In this document: positions 18,635-28,457 of the stretch, piece by piece
How the letters are laid out: the number at the start of each line of letters is the position of its first letter
How positions within the stretch are numbered: the first letter of the stretch is position 1
NCBI GenBank assembly: GCA_002238945.1
Contig: MPNI01000017.1
Coordinates: 1-51,774, forward strand
Direction: 5' to 3'
From: Proteobacteria bacterium bin106
GTDB taxonomy: Bacteria > Bdellovibrionota_B > Oligoflexia > Oligoflexales > Bin106
Length of the DNA: 51,774 bases
Translations under genes and position numbers: made by a program
The notes under the pieces: model-generated
The model's database searches: none
What the model saw: the letters and a program-made list of their open reading frames with translations, nothing else
Told to the model about the DNA's origin: nothing

Positions 18635-21600
18635 ATGAAAAAACATAGAATGACATCTAAAACAAAGAAAATTATGCTTTTTATATCTTGTCATCTTTTT
18701 AATGTGTCTTTTGTTTGTTATGTCTCTGTGATGGTTTTAACGTTGTTTTCTTCTGTAGCTTATGGACAAGACCAAGAATCAGGACAAGAACAAGGACAAG
18801 AACAAGGACAAGAACCTAGCGATAGTGGGGCGGAGGAGTATGTTGACATTCAAGAGGTCACTGTACCTGTAAGCAGATCTTATCTTAATCTTTTAATAAA
18901 AAACGGTCAGAAATCTTTTTTTATAGATCCTATGCCAAACCCAGAATCAGGAGATCAACTTCCGGTTGACGGAAGAGGTGGTTCATCAGGTGGTCCGTGT
19001 GATAATCCTTTTTTAAGCGATCTTAATTGTCCTGATCCGGGCTCTTCTGATACAACTCCTGAAACTGACGACCCTGGCACTCCTCCTGTTGGTTTACCCA
19101 TACCACCTCGTGATTGTGCAGCTGATAAACCATTTTGTACTCCTTCTAATCCCTGGATTAGAACTGAGCGTGACGACAATGATAGACTTCGAAAATGGAA
19201 TCCCAATCTAGGTAATTGGAGAAATCCTGGAGAGTTAATTATTCAAACCGGTCAGCAGAGATGTGGCAATGCTTCTGCCAGTAGCCTATATAGCAGTAAT
19301 CCAGCTATCGATTATCTCACAATTGAGCAGCGCAATATTGTAGGATCACGCACAGTTAGGAGTGGGGGAAGTGGAGGAAGTGGAGAAAGTGTGGTTAGCA
19401 GAACTGCTGTAGCAGAAATTGCTAGTGATCAACAAGTCAATACTCGAGGTGGGAGTGTGAAGTTTGCTCTTGTCTATTGGACCAGTGCTCAATTGGCCGG
19501 TGCTTCTCAGGGCTCTAAGCTGGTCCATCCTATTCACCGTATGGCTCTACCCGATTCTAGCTCTGGGTTGAATCGAAATGTAAAAATTACAGATATTATA
19601 GACAGTTTCAGAGAGACTATGAGAAACTATGCCATTCATGTGTTTCGTCACTCAAATGGTTTTGGATCTAGTAAATACCGTGTGAGTACAACACATAAGC
19701 CTCACTTGAAACCACAAAAAGACAACCTTGTGGTTTTACCTCCATATAATCTTAAAGGAAAACAATACTATAGAAACAAGGGGCAAAGATCTTATTCTGG
19801 TAATCAGCATATTGCATATATCAATACCATTGCTCTTGGCGTAACGAATGCCAATATGGGAGCTGTTCGATTCATTGCTCCCCCGGATATGGACAAAACA
19901 GGTAACCATCCTAAATCAGATTGGTTAGAAGAAGTTCTTAAAAACCAAGTAGGCTTCACTCAAACGCAAATAGATAAGCTTTCTGATGCTCAATATAATA
20001 AATGGGCGGTGATTGCTTATTGGCTGAAGGTGTTTAATCAAGGCAGCTGGGGAGCTCTTCGTAGAACTGGTAGCAATCAGCCAAAAATGGTTTATACCAC
20101 ACACTTTGCTATTCAAGCTTGTCGTCAGTTTAGTGTTAACAGTCATCCTAGGGTAACTCTGTTAACTCAGGCTCAAAATCCGAGTTGGATGGGATCAGCA
20201 AATAAAAAAGTTGAGGATATGGGACGGCTATATAGCAAGGATTTCAGGTATCGTGATGTCAAAAGTAACCCGAGTATGCATTTACGAGCAGATCAAGTGA
20301 TCCAAGATCTCAATGATTGGGCTAGTTATCCGGATCTTTTTAAACTCAGCGAGTATCAACAAAGAGTTACTTCACGTCAGAAACTTAATGCATTTCTCAA
20401 TCAAGATGCTCAAACAATTGGGACCATGCAATCATCTGAAAAAGATAAGCTTATTAAGCGTTTAAACAAATATTCTGATCTTGTAATGCCTCAAAATTAT
20501 ACGACAAATGTATTCCCTGAGGCATTTGGGGAGAAAAAAAGTGCATTGTCATATTTTTACAAGCACCTGAAAAGAGTTGCAGATGCTATACCTACATATA
20601 CACCCCCAGAGGGTGATCAACCAGTGAAAGACTTAGTAGTTGAGCGCTTGAAGGATTATCAGGGTGCTGGTTTATCAAGACTTACACAGATACAGAGAGA
20701 TTGGATTGGGTCATTGCATAGTTTACAGACCCCCAGGTTTTTAACAAAAGGCATAGATCCTCCTGTTTCATGCTATGCGCTGAAAGAGGCCTTTCATAGA
20801 ATAGACCCCAGCGAAAGCAATATCACACCGTATACGCCTAAATGGTGGGAACATACCGACTTTGGTTTTACCTGTAAGTTCTTAGCACGGCTATTTCGTG
20901 TTGCTGAATATAATAGTCAACAAGCAGACGCTGATACCAGGTTAAATGTTCAAACTTTTACATGGACACTTACAAAAAAAAGGCAAGCACCAGGCGGATT
21001 GGAATGCACGGCAGGTTTACCGCGATTCACTGAGCTAGCAGAGAGCGCTAAAGCCCTTAGTGATGACGATTGGAAAAAGGGTAAGAGCCCATACTATCTC
21101 AAGTTTACAGCTCGAGAAAATGCAATTGATATTGCATTAAAAATTCAACCCAGGTGGGGCAATACCTTCTATACATTAAGTAATCTTAATGATGGGAGAC
21201 TGGAACGTCGGTTGGATCGTGTTGGTGCCACTGTAGATCTCATTGAAAAAGTTCTTGATGGGGATGAGGAGGGTGCAAGTGTTAAGGGTTGTTATGAATT
21301 TGATGCCATGAAACAAGCCGTAAAAGTGCATCGTCAAAACGAAGCATTAATGCTCAAAAAGTCCCTCGAATATTACTTAGAAGAAGTTTTCGCTCCTGCA
21401 GTGATTTTTGATGAGATACAAATCAATCTTGCTCTTCGACCACATTTTTCTGTTTCTTGCAGTGGAGATGCTTTGGTTGATTATCTAAATACAAATAGAC
21501 GATCAGATTTAAGCAAATTTAAGGATGCTTGGGGGAATGTGTTGTCATCAGCTCATCTTGATCTACTCGATAATACACATAATCGGGGGTTATCTTTGTT

Positions 21601-21994
21601 ACAGACATTTGATGCCAAAAATCCAGAAGGGCCATTTAATTTACCACCCCAAAATGCACGAACATACACCGAAGGAGCAAGTTATCTTACGTTTAACAAC
21701 TCCAAAGTTACTGCAAACAAGATCAATGCAGCTGATACGGCATCAGAAAGAGAAGATGGGCAGGATTTTGAGAAAATTATTTTGGGTAATGTCGGTGGTG
21801 ATAACGAAGGCTCAGCCCTTGAGTTTTCTAAGCCGATGGTTTACCAACCTGGAGAAGCTTTACCTCAACCTAAAATTGTTTATGAAGCAGACAGTCTTGC
21901 GGTGCGTAGCTATCCTCGAGCTATCTGTCAGTTAGTTAATGTGGAAAGGATAATACTGCAGCGGGTGCGTCATTACAACAGCAGTAGTAATTAA
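18635..21994 (+). CDS. Large secreted protein of unknown function (about 1,119 residues)
   Basis: The frame is open from GTG 18572; ATG 18635 (MKKHRMTSKTKK) is preferred because it gives a proper signal peptide: a basic start, a hydrophobic core and a likely cleavage after SVAYG, just before QDQESGQEQ. A GQEQ repeat follows, then a Pro/Gly/Asp-rich region (residues about 100-190) with six Cys in CDNP, LNCPD, RDCAADKPFCTP-type contexts. The main body (about 200-1119) has no motif I recognise. It is the only plus-strand gene among the pilin-like genes and may be their partner, such as a tip or surface adhesin; that is inference. Confidence 0.65.
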   Translation: MKKHRMTSKTKKIMLFISCHLFNVSFVCYVSVMVLTLFSSVAYGQDQESGQEQGQEQGQEPSDSGAEEYVDIQEVTVPVSRSYLNLLIKNGQKSFFIDPMPNPESGDQLPVDGRGGSSGGPCDNPFLSDLNCPDPGSSDTTPETDDPGTPPVGLPIPPRDCAADKPFCTPSNPWIRTERDDNDRLRKWNPNLGNWRNPGELIIQTGQQRCGNASASSLYSSNPAIDYLTIEQRNIVGSRTVRSGGSGGSGESVVSRTAVAEIASDQQVNTRGGSVKFALVYWTSAQLAGASQGSKLVHPIHRMALPDSSSGLNRNVKITDIIDSFRETMRNYAIHVFRHSNGFGSSKYRVSTTHKPHLKPQKDNLVVLPPYNLKGKQYYRNKGQRSYSGNQHIAYINTIALGVTNANMGAVRFIAPPDMDKTGNHPKSDWLEEVLKNQVGFTQTQIDKLSDAQYNKWAVIAYWLKVFNQGSWGALRRTGSNQPKMVYTTHFAIQACRQFSVNSHPRVTLLTQAQNPSWMGSANKKVEDMGRLYSKDFRYRDVKSNPSMHLRADQVIQDLNDWASYPDLFKLSEYQQRVTSRQKLNAFLNQDAQTIGTMQSSEKDKLIKRLNKYSDLVMPQNYTTNVFPEAFGEKKSALSYFYKHLKRVADAIPTYTPPEGDQPVKDLVVERLKDYQGAGLSRLTQIQRDWIGSLHSLQTPRFLTKGIDPPVSCYALKEAFHRIDPSESNITPYTPKWWEHTDFGFTCKFLARLFRVAEYNSQQADADTRLNVQTFTWTLTKKRQAPGGLECTAGLPRFTELAESAKALSDDDWKKGKSPYYLKFTARENAIDIALKIQPRWGNTFYTLSNLNDGRLERRLDRVGATVDLIEKVLDGDEEGASVKGCYEFDAMKQAVKVHRQNEALMLKKSLEYYLEEVFAPAVIFDEIQINLALRPHFSVSCSGDALVDYLNTNRRSDLSKFKDAWGNVLSSAHLDLLDNTHNRGLSLLQTFDAKNPEGPFNLPPQNARTYTEGASYLTFNNSKVTANKINAADTASEREDGQDFEKIILGNVGGDNEGSALEFSKPMVYQPGEALPQPKIVYEADSLAVRSYPRAICQLVNVERIILQRVRHYNSSSN
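18782..18817. repeat. 12-bp tandem repeat, three copies, in frame
   Basis: Unit GGACAAGAACAA twice, then a third copy ending in CCT. It encodes GQEQ units right after the predicted signal-peptide cleavage of the large secreted protein. Length change would be frame-neutral. Confidence 0.95.
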
Positions 21995-22002
21995 CATGTC
22001 TC

Positions 22003-22022
22003 CAACGCGATTTAGGGCGTTG
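22003..22022. terminator. Weak hairpin between convergent genes
   Basis: CAACGC and GCGTTG can pair around an eight-base loop, followed on the plus strand by TGTCCTATTTTA. The position between the stop of the large secreted protein (21994) and the convergent stop of pdhC (22032) suits a terminator, but the stem is short and the T-run poor. Confidence 0.3.
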
Positions 22023-22031
22023 TGTCCTATT

Positions 22032-23399
22032 TTATCTTAACATCAAAGCAGGATGTTCCATAAAATTCTTGAAAGTATCAAGAAATTGAGCTCCTGCCAT
22101 ACCATCTATGACACGATGATCACAGGATAGTGTCACAGAAACCTGTGAGACGATCTTGATGTTAGTGTCTTCTTTGACCACAGGCTGTTTAGTGACTTTT
22201 CCCACAGCTAGAATGGCTGACTGAGGGGGGTTGATGATAGCAGAAAAGACTTCCACACAGCTCATGCCAAGATTGGACAAAGTAAAGCACCCACCTGAGA
22301 GCTGGAATTGAGAACGATGTTTTCCTTGCACACCATGGATGAGTTCACGTAGTTTTCTTGAGAGTTCCTCTAAGCCATAATCTTCTGCTCTGCTGAGTAC
22401 TGGAGTCACTAAACCTTGTGGTACAGCCACAGCAATAGCTAAATCCACAGTGTCTCTTTGCACAATATGATCTCCTGCCCATGAAGACCTCAGGGCAGGA
22501 TGTAAAGGCAAAGAACGGCTAAGCGTAAAGGCAAAAAGATCATTGATAGATATTTTCCAAGGAGCATCATCATTCTGTTGCTGCTTTTGCTCTTGAATAA
22601 AGTGATCATTGAGCTGTTTGCGTAAAGCCAAAAGAGCATCCATTTCAATGGTTGTGGTGAGGTAGAAATGGGGTATGTTTTGTTTGCTGGCTGTTAAGTT
22701 CTTAGCAATACTTTTGCGAAGCATGGAAAGAGGTATTTTGCGCTCTTGTGGGTTTTGAGAGAGTGTTGGAGGTTCTGTGAGTCGTGGTTTCTCTGTGAAG
22801 GTTTGAGGCTCTATGTGAGAAGTCTGTTGCGGTGGTAATTGAGTAGATGTCAGTGTAGATACAGGAGGTTTTGTTTCTAAGTATGCTTCAATATCACGTT
22901 TTACAATTCTGCCATAAGAGCCACTTCCTGTGAGTGTTGTGACATCGATGTTGGCAGCACGTGCTAACTTAGCAGCTAGTGGTGAGATGCGCAGTCGGTT
23001 GTGGGTATTGTCATGGTGTTTTTGAAGCTCTTTTTCTTTAGGTTCTTGTGGCGAAGGTGTCTGTTTATCAGGAGTATGGGAGCTATCATCACTCCCGATG
23101 CTCGTTACATCAAGAGGTTCATCTGATTGATCTGGTTGATCTGCTGAGGTATCTGTTAATGTATCAGCGAGGACAGCAATAGGAGATCCTAAGGATGTTT
23201 GTGATCCTTTTGGTACAAGGATTTTTATAAGATATCCAGATTCAGGAGAGGCGTACTCCATAGTAGCTTTGTCGGTTTCAATCTCACAAAGAGGATCTCC
23301 TTCTTCCACATACGAGCCCTCTTCAATCAACCAACTATCTATGCCTCCTTCTTCCATGGTATCGGAAAGCTTGGGCATATAGACCATATGTTTTGCCAT
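22032..23399 (-). CDS. pdhC: Pyruvate dehydrogenase E2, dihydrolipoamide acetyltransferase
   Basis: A 455-residue E2 core of the pyruvate dehydrogenase complex. One N-terminal lipoyl domain has the lipoylated Lys in ETDKATMEY. A Thr/Ser/Pro/Gln-rich linker follows, then the E3-binding domain (RISPLAAKLARAANIDV), a second linker (QLPPQQTSH) and the catalytic domain ending with SCDHRVIDGMAGAQFL, which holds the HRxxDG active site. It lies 16 bp after pdhB as the last gene of pdhA-pdhB-pdhC. E2 of the 2-oxoglutarate complex is separate (36069). Confidence 0.95.
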   Translation of the reverse strand: MAKHMVYMPKLSDTMEEGGIDSWLIEEGSYVEEGDPLCEIETDKATMEYASPESGYLIKILVPKGSQTSLGSPIAVLADTLTDTSADQPDQSDEPLDVTSIGSDDSSHTPDKQTPSPQEPKEKELQKHHDNTHNRLRISPLAAKLARAANIDVTTLTGSGSYGRIVKRDIEAYLETKPPVSTLTSTQLPPQQTSHIEPQTFTEKPRLTEPPTLSQNPQERKIPLSMLRKSIAKNLTASKQNIPHFYLTTTIEMDALLALRKQLNDHFIQEQKQQQNDDAPWKISINDLFAFTLSRSLPLHPALRSSWAGDHIVQRDTVDLAIAVAVPQGLVTPVLSRAEDYGLEELSRKLRELIHGVQGKHRSQFQLSGGCFTLSNLGMSCVEVFSAIINPPQSAILAVGKVTKQPVVKEDTNIKIVSQVSVTLSCDHRVIDGMAGAQFLDTFKNFMEHPALMLR

Positions 23400-23415
23400 A
23401 TAGAACTCACTTTAT

Positions 23416-24396
23416 TTAAAGATAACTGATGTGTTTGATGGCTCCTAGTACATCCTCTTTTTGAGGCATGACTTCATGTTCAAGATTTTCTGCATAAGGC
23501 ATAGGTACAAAAGAAGAGCTTACTCGGAAAGGAGGAGCATCGAGATCATCAAAGCATAGCTGTGTGATGTGAGCAGCTATCTCAGAGCCAACCGAAGCAA
23601 AGCCCCACCCTTCTTCAACCACCACCAAGCGATGGGTTTTCCGTACGGAGTTGGCAATAAGCTCTATATCTAAGGGCTGTAAGGTGCGGGGGTCGATCAC
23701 TTCCACAGAAATACCCAATTGTTTTTCGATATCAGAGAGATAACCCATCACTTTCCACAGAGCCTTACCCCAACTCACAAGAGTGACATCTTGGCCTTGT
23801 TGACGTATAACCCCTTTTGCTAGTGGTACTAAGTACTCTCCTTTAGGAACATCACCTGTATGAGAATACATCATCTCTGATTCAAGAAAAATCACACAGT
23901 TATTATCCCGTATAGAAGAGGCCAGTAACCCCTTACCATCAGCTGGGTTAGAAGGACATACCACCTTTAGACCAGCTATGTTCACTAGCATAGCTTCCAC
24001 ATATTGGGAATGTTGAGAGCTCAGCATATGAGCTGCACCATTAGGCCCCCGGAAAACTAAAGGCATATCAAATTGACCACCACTCATATAACGCATCTTA
24101 GCTGCATGGTTGATGATTTGATCAAAGCCTTGGATACCAAAATTCCAAGTCATCATCTCAATGATGGGGCGAAGTCCTGCCATGGCAGCTCCCACTCCCA
24201 CACCCGCAAAGCCAGCCTCTGAAATGGGTGTATCTACTACACGCATAGAACCAAATTGTTTATACAATCCCTTAGAAACTTTATAAGCACCATCGTACTC
24301 TGCTACCTCCTCACCCATCAAAAATACATGCGGATCTCGTTGCATCTCTATGTGCATGGCATCTAGCAAAGCTTCACGAAAGGTCATGGTAGGCAT
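23416..24396 (-). CDS. pdhB: Pyruvate dehydrogenase E1 component, beta subunit
   Basis: A 326-residue E1-beta. It begins MTFREALLDAMHIEMQRDP after a short lead, with GEEVAEYDGAYKVSKGL and DTPISEAGFAGVGVGAAMAG, all standard. The C-terminal half has EVIDPRTLQPLD and VVVEEGWGFASVGSEIAA. It carries no N-terminal lipoyl domain, unlike the fused form in many free-living alphaproteobacteria. The start may be M1 or M4. It sits between pdhA (46 bp) and pdhC (16 bp). Confidence 0.95.
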   Translation of the reverse strand: MPTMTFREALLDAMHIEMQRDPHVFLMGEEVAEYDGAYKVSKGLYKQFGSMRVVDTPISEAGFAGVGVGAAMAGLRPIIEMMTWNFGIQGFDQIINHAAKMRYMSGGQFDMPLVFRGPNGAAHMLSSQHSQYVEAMLVNIAGLKVVCPSNPADGKGLLASSIRDNNCVIFLESEMMYSHTGDVPKGEYLVPLAKGVIRQQGQDVTLVSWGKALWKVMGYLSDIEKQLGISVEVIDPRTLQPLDIELIANSVRKTHRLVVVEEGWGFASVGSEIAAHITQLCFDDLDAPPFRVSSSFVPMPYAENLEHEVMPQKEDVLGAIKHISYL

Positions 24397-24442
24397 GGTA
24401 TGATAATCATCCTTTTATGATGTTTTTTTGTGTCTCTATACA

Positions 24443-25504
24443 CTACTGACTATAAACATGGTGGTAAGCTAAGGCCTTATCCGGTGGAGCTGCTTTATCC
24501 GCTTGAGCTTCTATGGATTTTAGCTCAGCTTTGATCTCTTTATCCCATGCGCGGATACTGTCTTCATCGGTGATGCCATCATTCTGTAGGCGTTTTGCGA
24601 GTGTTTTGATGGGATCATGATCGTCTTTATAGCTGTTAACTTCTTCTTTAGAACGATATAAGCTGGGATCTGATACAGAATGGCCCTTATATCGATAGGT
24701 CAGTGCTTCTACCAAATGAGGAACGCCTTTGCGTACCCGTTTGATGGTTTTGCTCATATGATCATAAACAGTAAGTACATCTTGTCCATTCACTTGAGAA
24801 TGGTCCATATCAAAGGCTAAAGCACGTTTATATTGCTGAGTGGCACCAATGGTTGTGGTTCGGCCTATATGAGTGCCCATGCCATAAAGGTTGTTTTCAA
24901 TGACAAACAATACCGGTAATTGCCACACAGCAGCCATGTTCATGGCCTCAAAAACCTGTCCTTGATTCATGGCTGCATCACCGAGATAGCACACCACCAC
25001 ATGCTGTTCTTTACTGTAACGGATTTTCCAACCCATACCCACCGCTATGGGAGCTTGTCCCCCTACTATGCCATGGCCCCCGTAAAAGCGTTTGTCTTTA
25101 GAAAACATATGCATGCTCCCTCCCTTACCACCAGAGCAACCACTTGCTTTGCCAAACAGCTCACTGAAAACAGCCAGTGGCGCAATACCTTTGGCGATGG
25201 CTTGAGTGTGAGAACGATAACCACTGATCATATAATCTTTTGCATCTAATGCCCGTTGCAATCCAACACATAAGCCTTCTTGACCAATATGAAGATGACA
25301 AAAGCCAGAAAATTTTTGTTGGGTATATGCTGCAAGAACCCTTTCTTCAAAGCGACGATAGAAGATCATTTCTTTAAGCATAGAAATCCATAGCTCAGCG
25401 GAATGCTTGCTGTTTTTTGTCGAAGAGCCTACTGAAGAGCTGCTTTGAGTAGAAGCTGGTTTATGAGCGGAGGTTTTGGTTTTGGTGGTTTTTTTGGCTG
25501 TCAC
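24443..25504 (-). CDS. pdhA: Pyruvate dehydrogenase E1 component, alpha subunit
   Basis: A 353-residue E1-alpha that binds thiamine diphosphate. The ThDP motif is GDAAMNQGQVFEAMNMAAVW through ENN; FYGGHGIVGGQ and YRYKGHSVSDPSLYRSKEE are the conserved loops. The start is GTG 25504 with AAGAG seven bases upstream. The first 30 residues are Lys/Thr/Ser-rich and probably disordered. It is the first gene of the pdh operon, with dnaJ-like 90 bp upstream on the same strand. Confidence 0.95.
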   Translation of the reverse strand: MTAKKTTKTKTSAHKPASTQSSSSVGSSTKNSKHSAELWISMLKEMIFYRRFEERVLAAYTQQKFSGFCHLHIGQEGLCVGLQRALDAKDYMISGYRSHTQAIAKGIAPLAVFSELFGKASGCSGGKGGSMHMFSKDKRFYGGHGIVGGQAPIAVGMGWKIRYSKEQHVVVCYLGDAAMNQGQVFEAMNMAAVWQLPVLFVIENNLYGMGTHIGRTTTIGATQQYKRALAFDMDHSQVNGQDVLTVYDHMSKTIKRVRKGVPHLVEALTYRYKGHSVSDPSLYRSKEEVNSYKDDHDPIKTLAKRLQNDGITDEDSIRAWDKEIKAELKSIEAQADKAAPPDKALAYHHVYSQ

Positions 25505-25593
25505 AACAGACTCTTGTTAGGTGAAAGTAGGTAAAAGATAGATATATATAAAATCCATTCTATAGGAAATACATACGTAAGGTATGGCGGTTT

Positions 25594-26514
25594 TTACAGT
25601 CCTGTTTCTTTAAGCTCTTTGATTAAAGAAAATTGTTTAGCAGATAAACTTTTAGGGATCTCTATGTGGCATTCCACATAGAGATCCCCACGAATAGAAC
25701 TTTTTACCTTAGGAAAGCCGAGTCCTTTTAAGCGCAATTTCTTACCATGGCTGGTTCCTGCTAAAACGGTGACCTGTTTGCTGCCATCTAAGGTAGAGAT
25801 GTTGATACGATCACCTAGCAAAGCCTGTGATAGAGATAAAACCTGTGTCATATAGATATCATCTTCTTTGCGTCTCCATTGAGGATGCTCACTGACGGTG
25901 ATTTGTACCAGTAAATCTCCTCGAGTGGTGTGATGTATGCTGCTACGTCTATTCCGGGCAGTCATGCCTTTGCCAGCTATTTTTAGTTTAGCACCATTAC
26001 GAATTCCAGCAGGTATCGTTACTTTAAGAGATGTTTGCGGTGCTGGTGGTAGAGAATAGGTGATGGTTTTTTTACATCCATTAAAAGCTTCTTTGAAGCT
26101 TATCTCTAAAGGATAGATAACATTTTGTGCTTTAGGGGGTTTTTGATGAAAGGTGTTTTGAGAAAAACCACTTCCATCAAAGATATGAGAAAAGATATGA
26201 CTCATATCTTTGATATCCATCTCTGAGAAGATCTGAGAAAAATCAGTACTTGAAAAGATATCTTCTTGAGAATAGTTTTTACGAAATCCAGCTGTATCAG
26301 AGCCAAACATATCGTAATTCTTACGTTTTTGGCTATCAGAGAGAACAGCATAGGCCTCACTGATTTCTTTGAATTTTTGCTCGCTAGCCTGAGTATCTGC
26401 AGATCCTTGTTGAGCATCTGGGTGGTACTTTAAAGCGAGTTTTTTATAAGCTTTTTTGATGTCTTCTAAAGAAGCACCTTTGTCCACTCCTAAAGTGGTG
26501 TAATAATTTTTCAC
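25594..26514 (-). CDS. DnaJ-class co-chaperone without zinc finger (CbpA type)
   Basis: A 306-residue J-domain protein stimulating DnaK. The J domain is residues 1-70, with [20 protein letters not shown] and the HPD tripeptide in LKYHPDAQ. A Phe/Ser-rich segment replaces the Gly/Phe region, and two C-terminal beta domains follow ([28 protein letters not shown]). There are no CxxCxGxG repeats, so it is a type II, CbpA-like co-chaperone rather than DnaJ itself. The start is GTG 26514, with GAGGG five bases upstream. Confidence 0.9.
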   Translation of the reverse strand: MKNYYTTLGVDKGASLEDIKKAYKKLALKYHPDAQQGSADTQASEQKFKEISEAYAVLSDSQKRKNYDMFGSDTAGFRKNYSQEDIFSSTDFSQIFSEMDIKDMSHIFSHIFDGSGFSQNTFHQKPPKAQNVIYPLEISFKEAFNGCKKTITYSLPPAPQTSLKVTIPAGIRNGAKLKIAGKGMTARNRRSSIHHTTRGDLLVQITVSEHPQWRRKEDDIYMTQVLSLSQALLGDRINISTLDGSKQVTVLAGTSHGKKLRLKGLGFPKVKSSIRGDLYVECHIEIPKSLSAKQFSLIKELKETGL

Positions 26515-26621
26515 TCATACCCTCAAACGTTATGAGATTATATGTACTGTTGGTGTAAAGCTAAGTCCATCTTCCCTACTTTTCAATACCCATGTATAGG
26601 TCTGTCAGGTCTGTTTTTTGC

Positions 26622-27275
26622 TTAACTCGGTTTGAGTGTACCTGCTTGGCTCAATAACCATTCTATTTTTAACTTCTGTCTTATAGTGGCGTATTCAGAG
26701 GTAAGAGATCTGATATCTTTACCTGCAACCCAGCGTACATCATGGAGCTCTTCACTTGGTTGCAGGTTGATATCTTTGGCTATAAGAACAAAGCCTACAT
26801 CGTAATGGAAATGCTCTTCTTGATGCTGATGGGCTGCAATTGTATGGATATCCATATCAAAAGGTAAAATATCACCGCCTTCTTTCAGACCCATAAGATG
26901 TTTCTGGGCTATGCCGGATTCTTCGCTTACTTCTCTGAGAGCTCCTGCAAACAAGCTCTGATCTAAAGAAGGCTCAAAATGACCACCTAAAGGGATCCAT
27001 TTGGCAATTTTTTTGTGATAACACAACAAAAATCTTTGCAAACTATCATCTATCACCCACGCCGATACCGTTATATGACCTGGCAAGCTGGATGATATAC
27101 TCGTTGGTGCTGTCGTATCAGCGAGTAACGTCTGAAATTTTTCGAAAATGTGGTAATCTCGCTCGTAGCTAGATAAAAACCGAGGATAACGAGCGAGTAC
27201 ATGGGTTTTGTAATCAGCAAGTATGGCAAGAATATGTTGACGTAAGGCTTTAGGGATATTCATTTGGTGGTTCAT
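26622..27275 (-). CDS. Nudix family hydrolase
   Basis: A 217-residue protein with a Nudix box near residues 105-130: PLGGHFEPS, then ALREVSEESGI (REUxEExGU). The spacing of the first part is of the GGH type found in many uncharacterised Nudix proteins. The first 60 residues are a helical extension with no known match to me. The ATG at 27275 has GGAG seven bases upstream. The substrate is unknown: a nucleoside diphosphate derivative is expected for the family. It is likely to be transcribed alone or with dnaJ downstream. Confidence 0.88.
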   Translation of the reverse strand: MNHQMNIPKALRQHILAILADYKTHVLARYPRFLSSYERDYHIFEKFQTLLADTTAPTSISSSLPGHITVSAWVIDDSLQRFLLCYHKKIAKWIPLGGHFEPSLDQSLFAGALREVSEESGIAQKHLMGLKEGGDILPFDMDIHTIAAHQHQEEHFHYDVGFVLIAKDINLQPSEELHDVRWVAGKDIRSLTSEYATIRQKLKIEWLLSQAGTLKPS

Positions 27276-27364
27276 GCTTGATCTCCACTTCTGTATTTAC
27301 CGCTTTATTCTTAACATCTTTAAAGAGCTAAATGCTAAAAAATCAAGATGATCACTTATAGACT

Positions 27365-28327
27365 TTATGATGGATTGAGGGAGGTGTACCACTTTTTTTT
27401 CCAAGAGGTAGTGGATTGTAATAAAGACTTTTGTCTAGCTTGTTCTCTTGAGCGAAGTATCTCTTCAGAGCTAGCTAATAAGGTGGGATCATGATAAGGG
27501 ATGGCAGCTTTGGTAAGAAGATGTTCTTGTTCGAAGGGCTTAAGTGGAGCATATACGCTACCTTCTGTAGAAGGTAGCCAGATGGGTTCATCTTTGTCAT
27601 CTGCAGGCTTTTTGGCAACGGTTGCCATACTCCACTTACGGCTTTTTTTGACAGGATGTATGGAATACACCATCATTCCTAAATCTTTTAAAGATTGACG
27701 AAATGCTGCAGCCACACTATAGCTTACAAGTCTTCCTCCTGGCTTGAGCAGCTTATCTGTTATCCATTCGAGGCATTCATAGCTCCATAGTTTGGGGCAC
27801 TTTTTGGGTGAAAAAGGATCAAACATCACGCCATGAAAGCTATTGTGGGCAAGTTCTTGGATGGTTTTACGGCCATCTTGTAGATAAACCATCATAGATC
27901 TGTTATCTGAAGAAACAGATATGTTTTGATCGCAGTGCAGCTGGTATTTTGCTTCTAAAGCATGGAGTATGTCAAAAGAAGAAAACAGCTTATAGCACTG
28001 TGGTTCTTGAAGAGCTTTTTGTAAGGGAGCAAGTGAGATATCTAAGGCAACAATTTCGATGTTGAGCGCTAATGTCTTAGCACAATCAAGTATAGCAGCA
28101 CTGTTGTATCCCATTCCTAAGCCCACATCGAGCACTCTAAAAACATCTGAGTTTTTTTGCCAAAAGCTGTTTTGGAGCAGTGTGCATTCCAGAGGAGCTA
28201 TGAATTTTTCCATAGTTTCCTCGTAAGCTCCTTTTAAAGAATGAAAGGATTCATCAAATGACTGGCTGTAAAAGGTCACAGAGCCATCTTGAGTGATTAC
28301 AGAAGAAAGATCGTTGGCTGCTAACAT
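27365..28327 (-). CDS. MnmD-like SAM-dependent tRNA methyltransferase (MnmC N-domain homologue)
   Basis: A 320-residue protein resembling the methyltransferase half of MnmC, which completes mnm5s2U at the tRNA wobble position. Motifs: TQDGSVTFYSQSFDESFHSL-type opening with KGAYEE, the SAM-binding VLDVGLGMGYNSA, and FDPFSPKKCPKLWS. The C-terminal FAD oxidoreductase half of bifunctional MnmC is absent and no separate oxidase gene is in the window. Start ATG 28327 has a weak ribosome site. Confidence in the fold is high; the exact modification is inferred. Confidence 0.82.
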   Translation of the reverse strand: MLAANDLSSVITQDGSVTFYSQSFDESFHSLKGAYEETMEKFIAPLECTLLQNSFWQKNSDVFRVLDVGLGMGYNSAAILDCAKTLALNIEIVALDISLAPLQKALQEPQCYKLFSSFDILHALEAKYQLHCDQNISVSSDNRSMMVYLQDGRKTIQELAHNSFHGVMFDPFSPKKCPKLWSYECLEWITDKLLKPGGRLVSYSVAAAFRQSLKDLGMMVYSIHPVKKSRKWSMATVAKKPADDKDEPIWLPSTEGSVYAPLKPFEQEHLLTKAAIPYHDPTLLASSEEILRSREQARQKSLLQSTTSWKKKWYTSLNPS

Positions 28328-28457
28328 CTAGCAATCTTTTATATGATGTCTATATCACGGCTAAACGTTTGTAACTGTCTTAGGGTGATATGGAGAGTAT
28401 ACACATAGCTTAAGACAGTAAAAATCACAGTAAAGCTTGCTTGCCAGAATGATTGAG

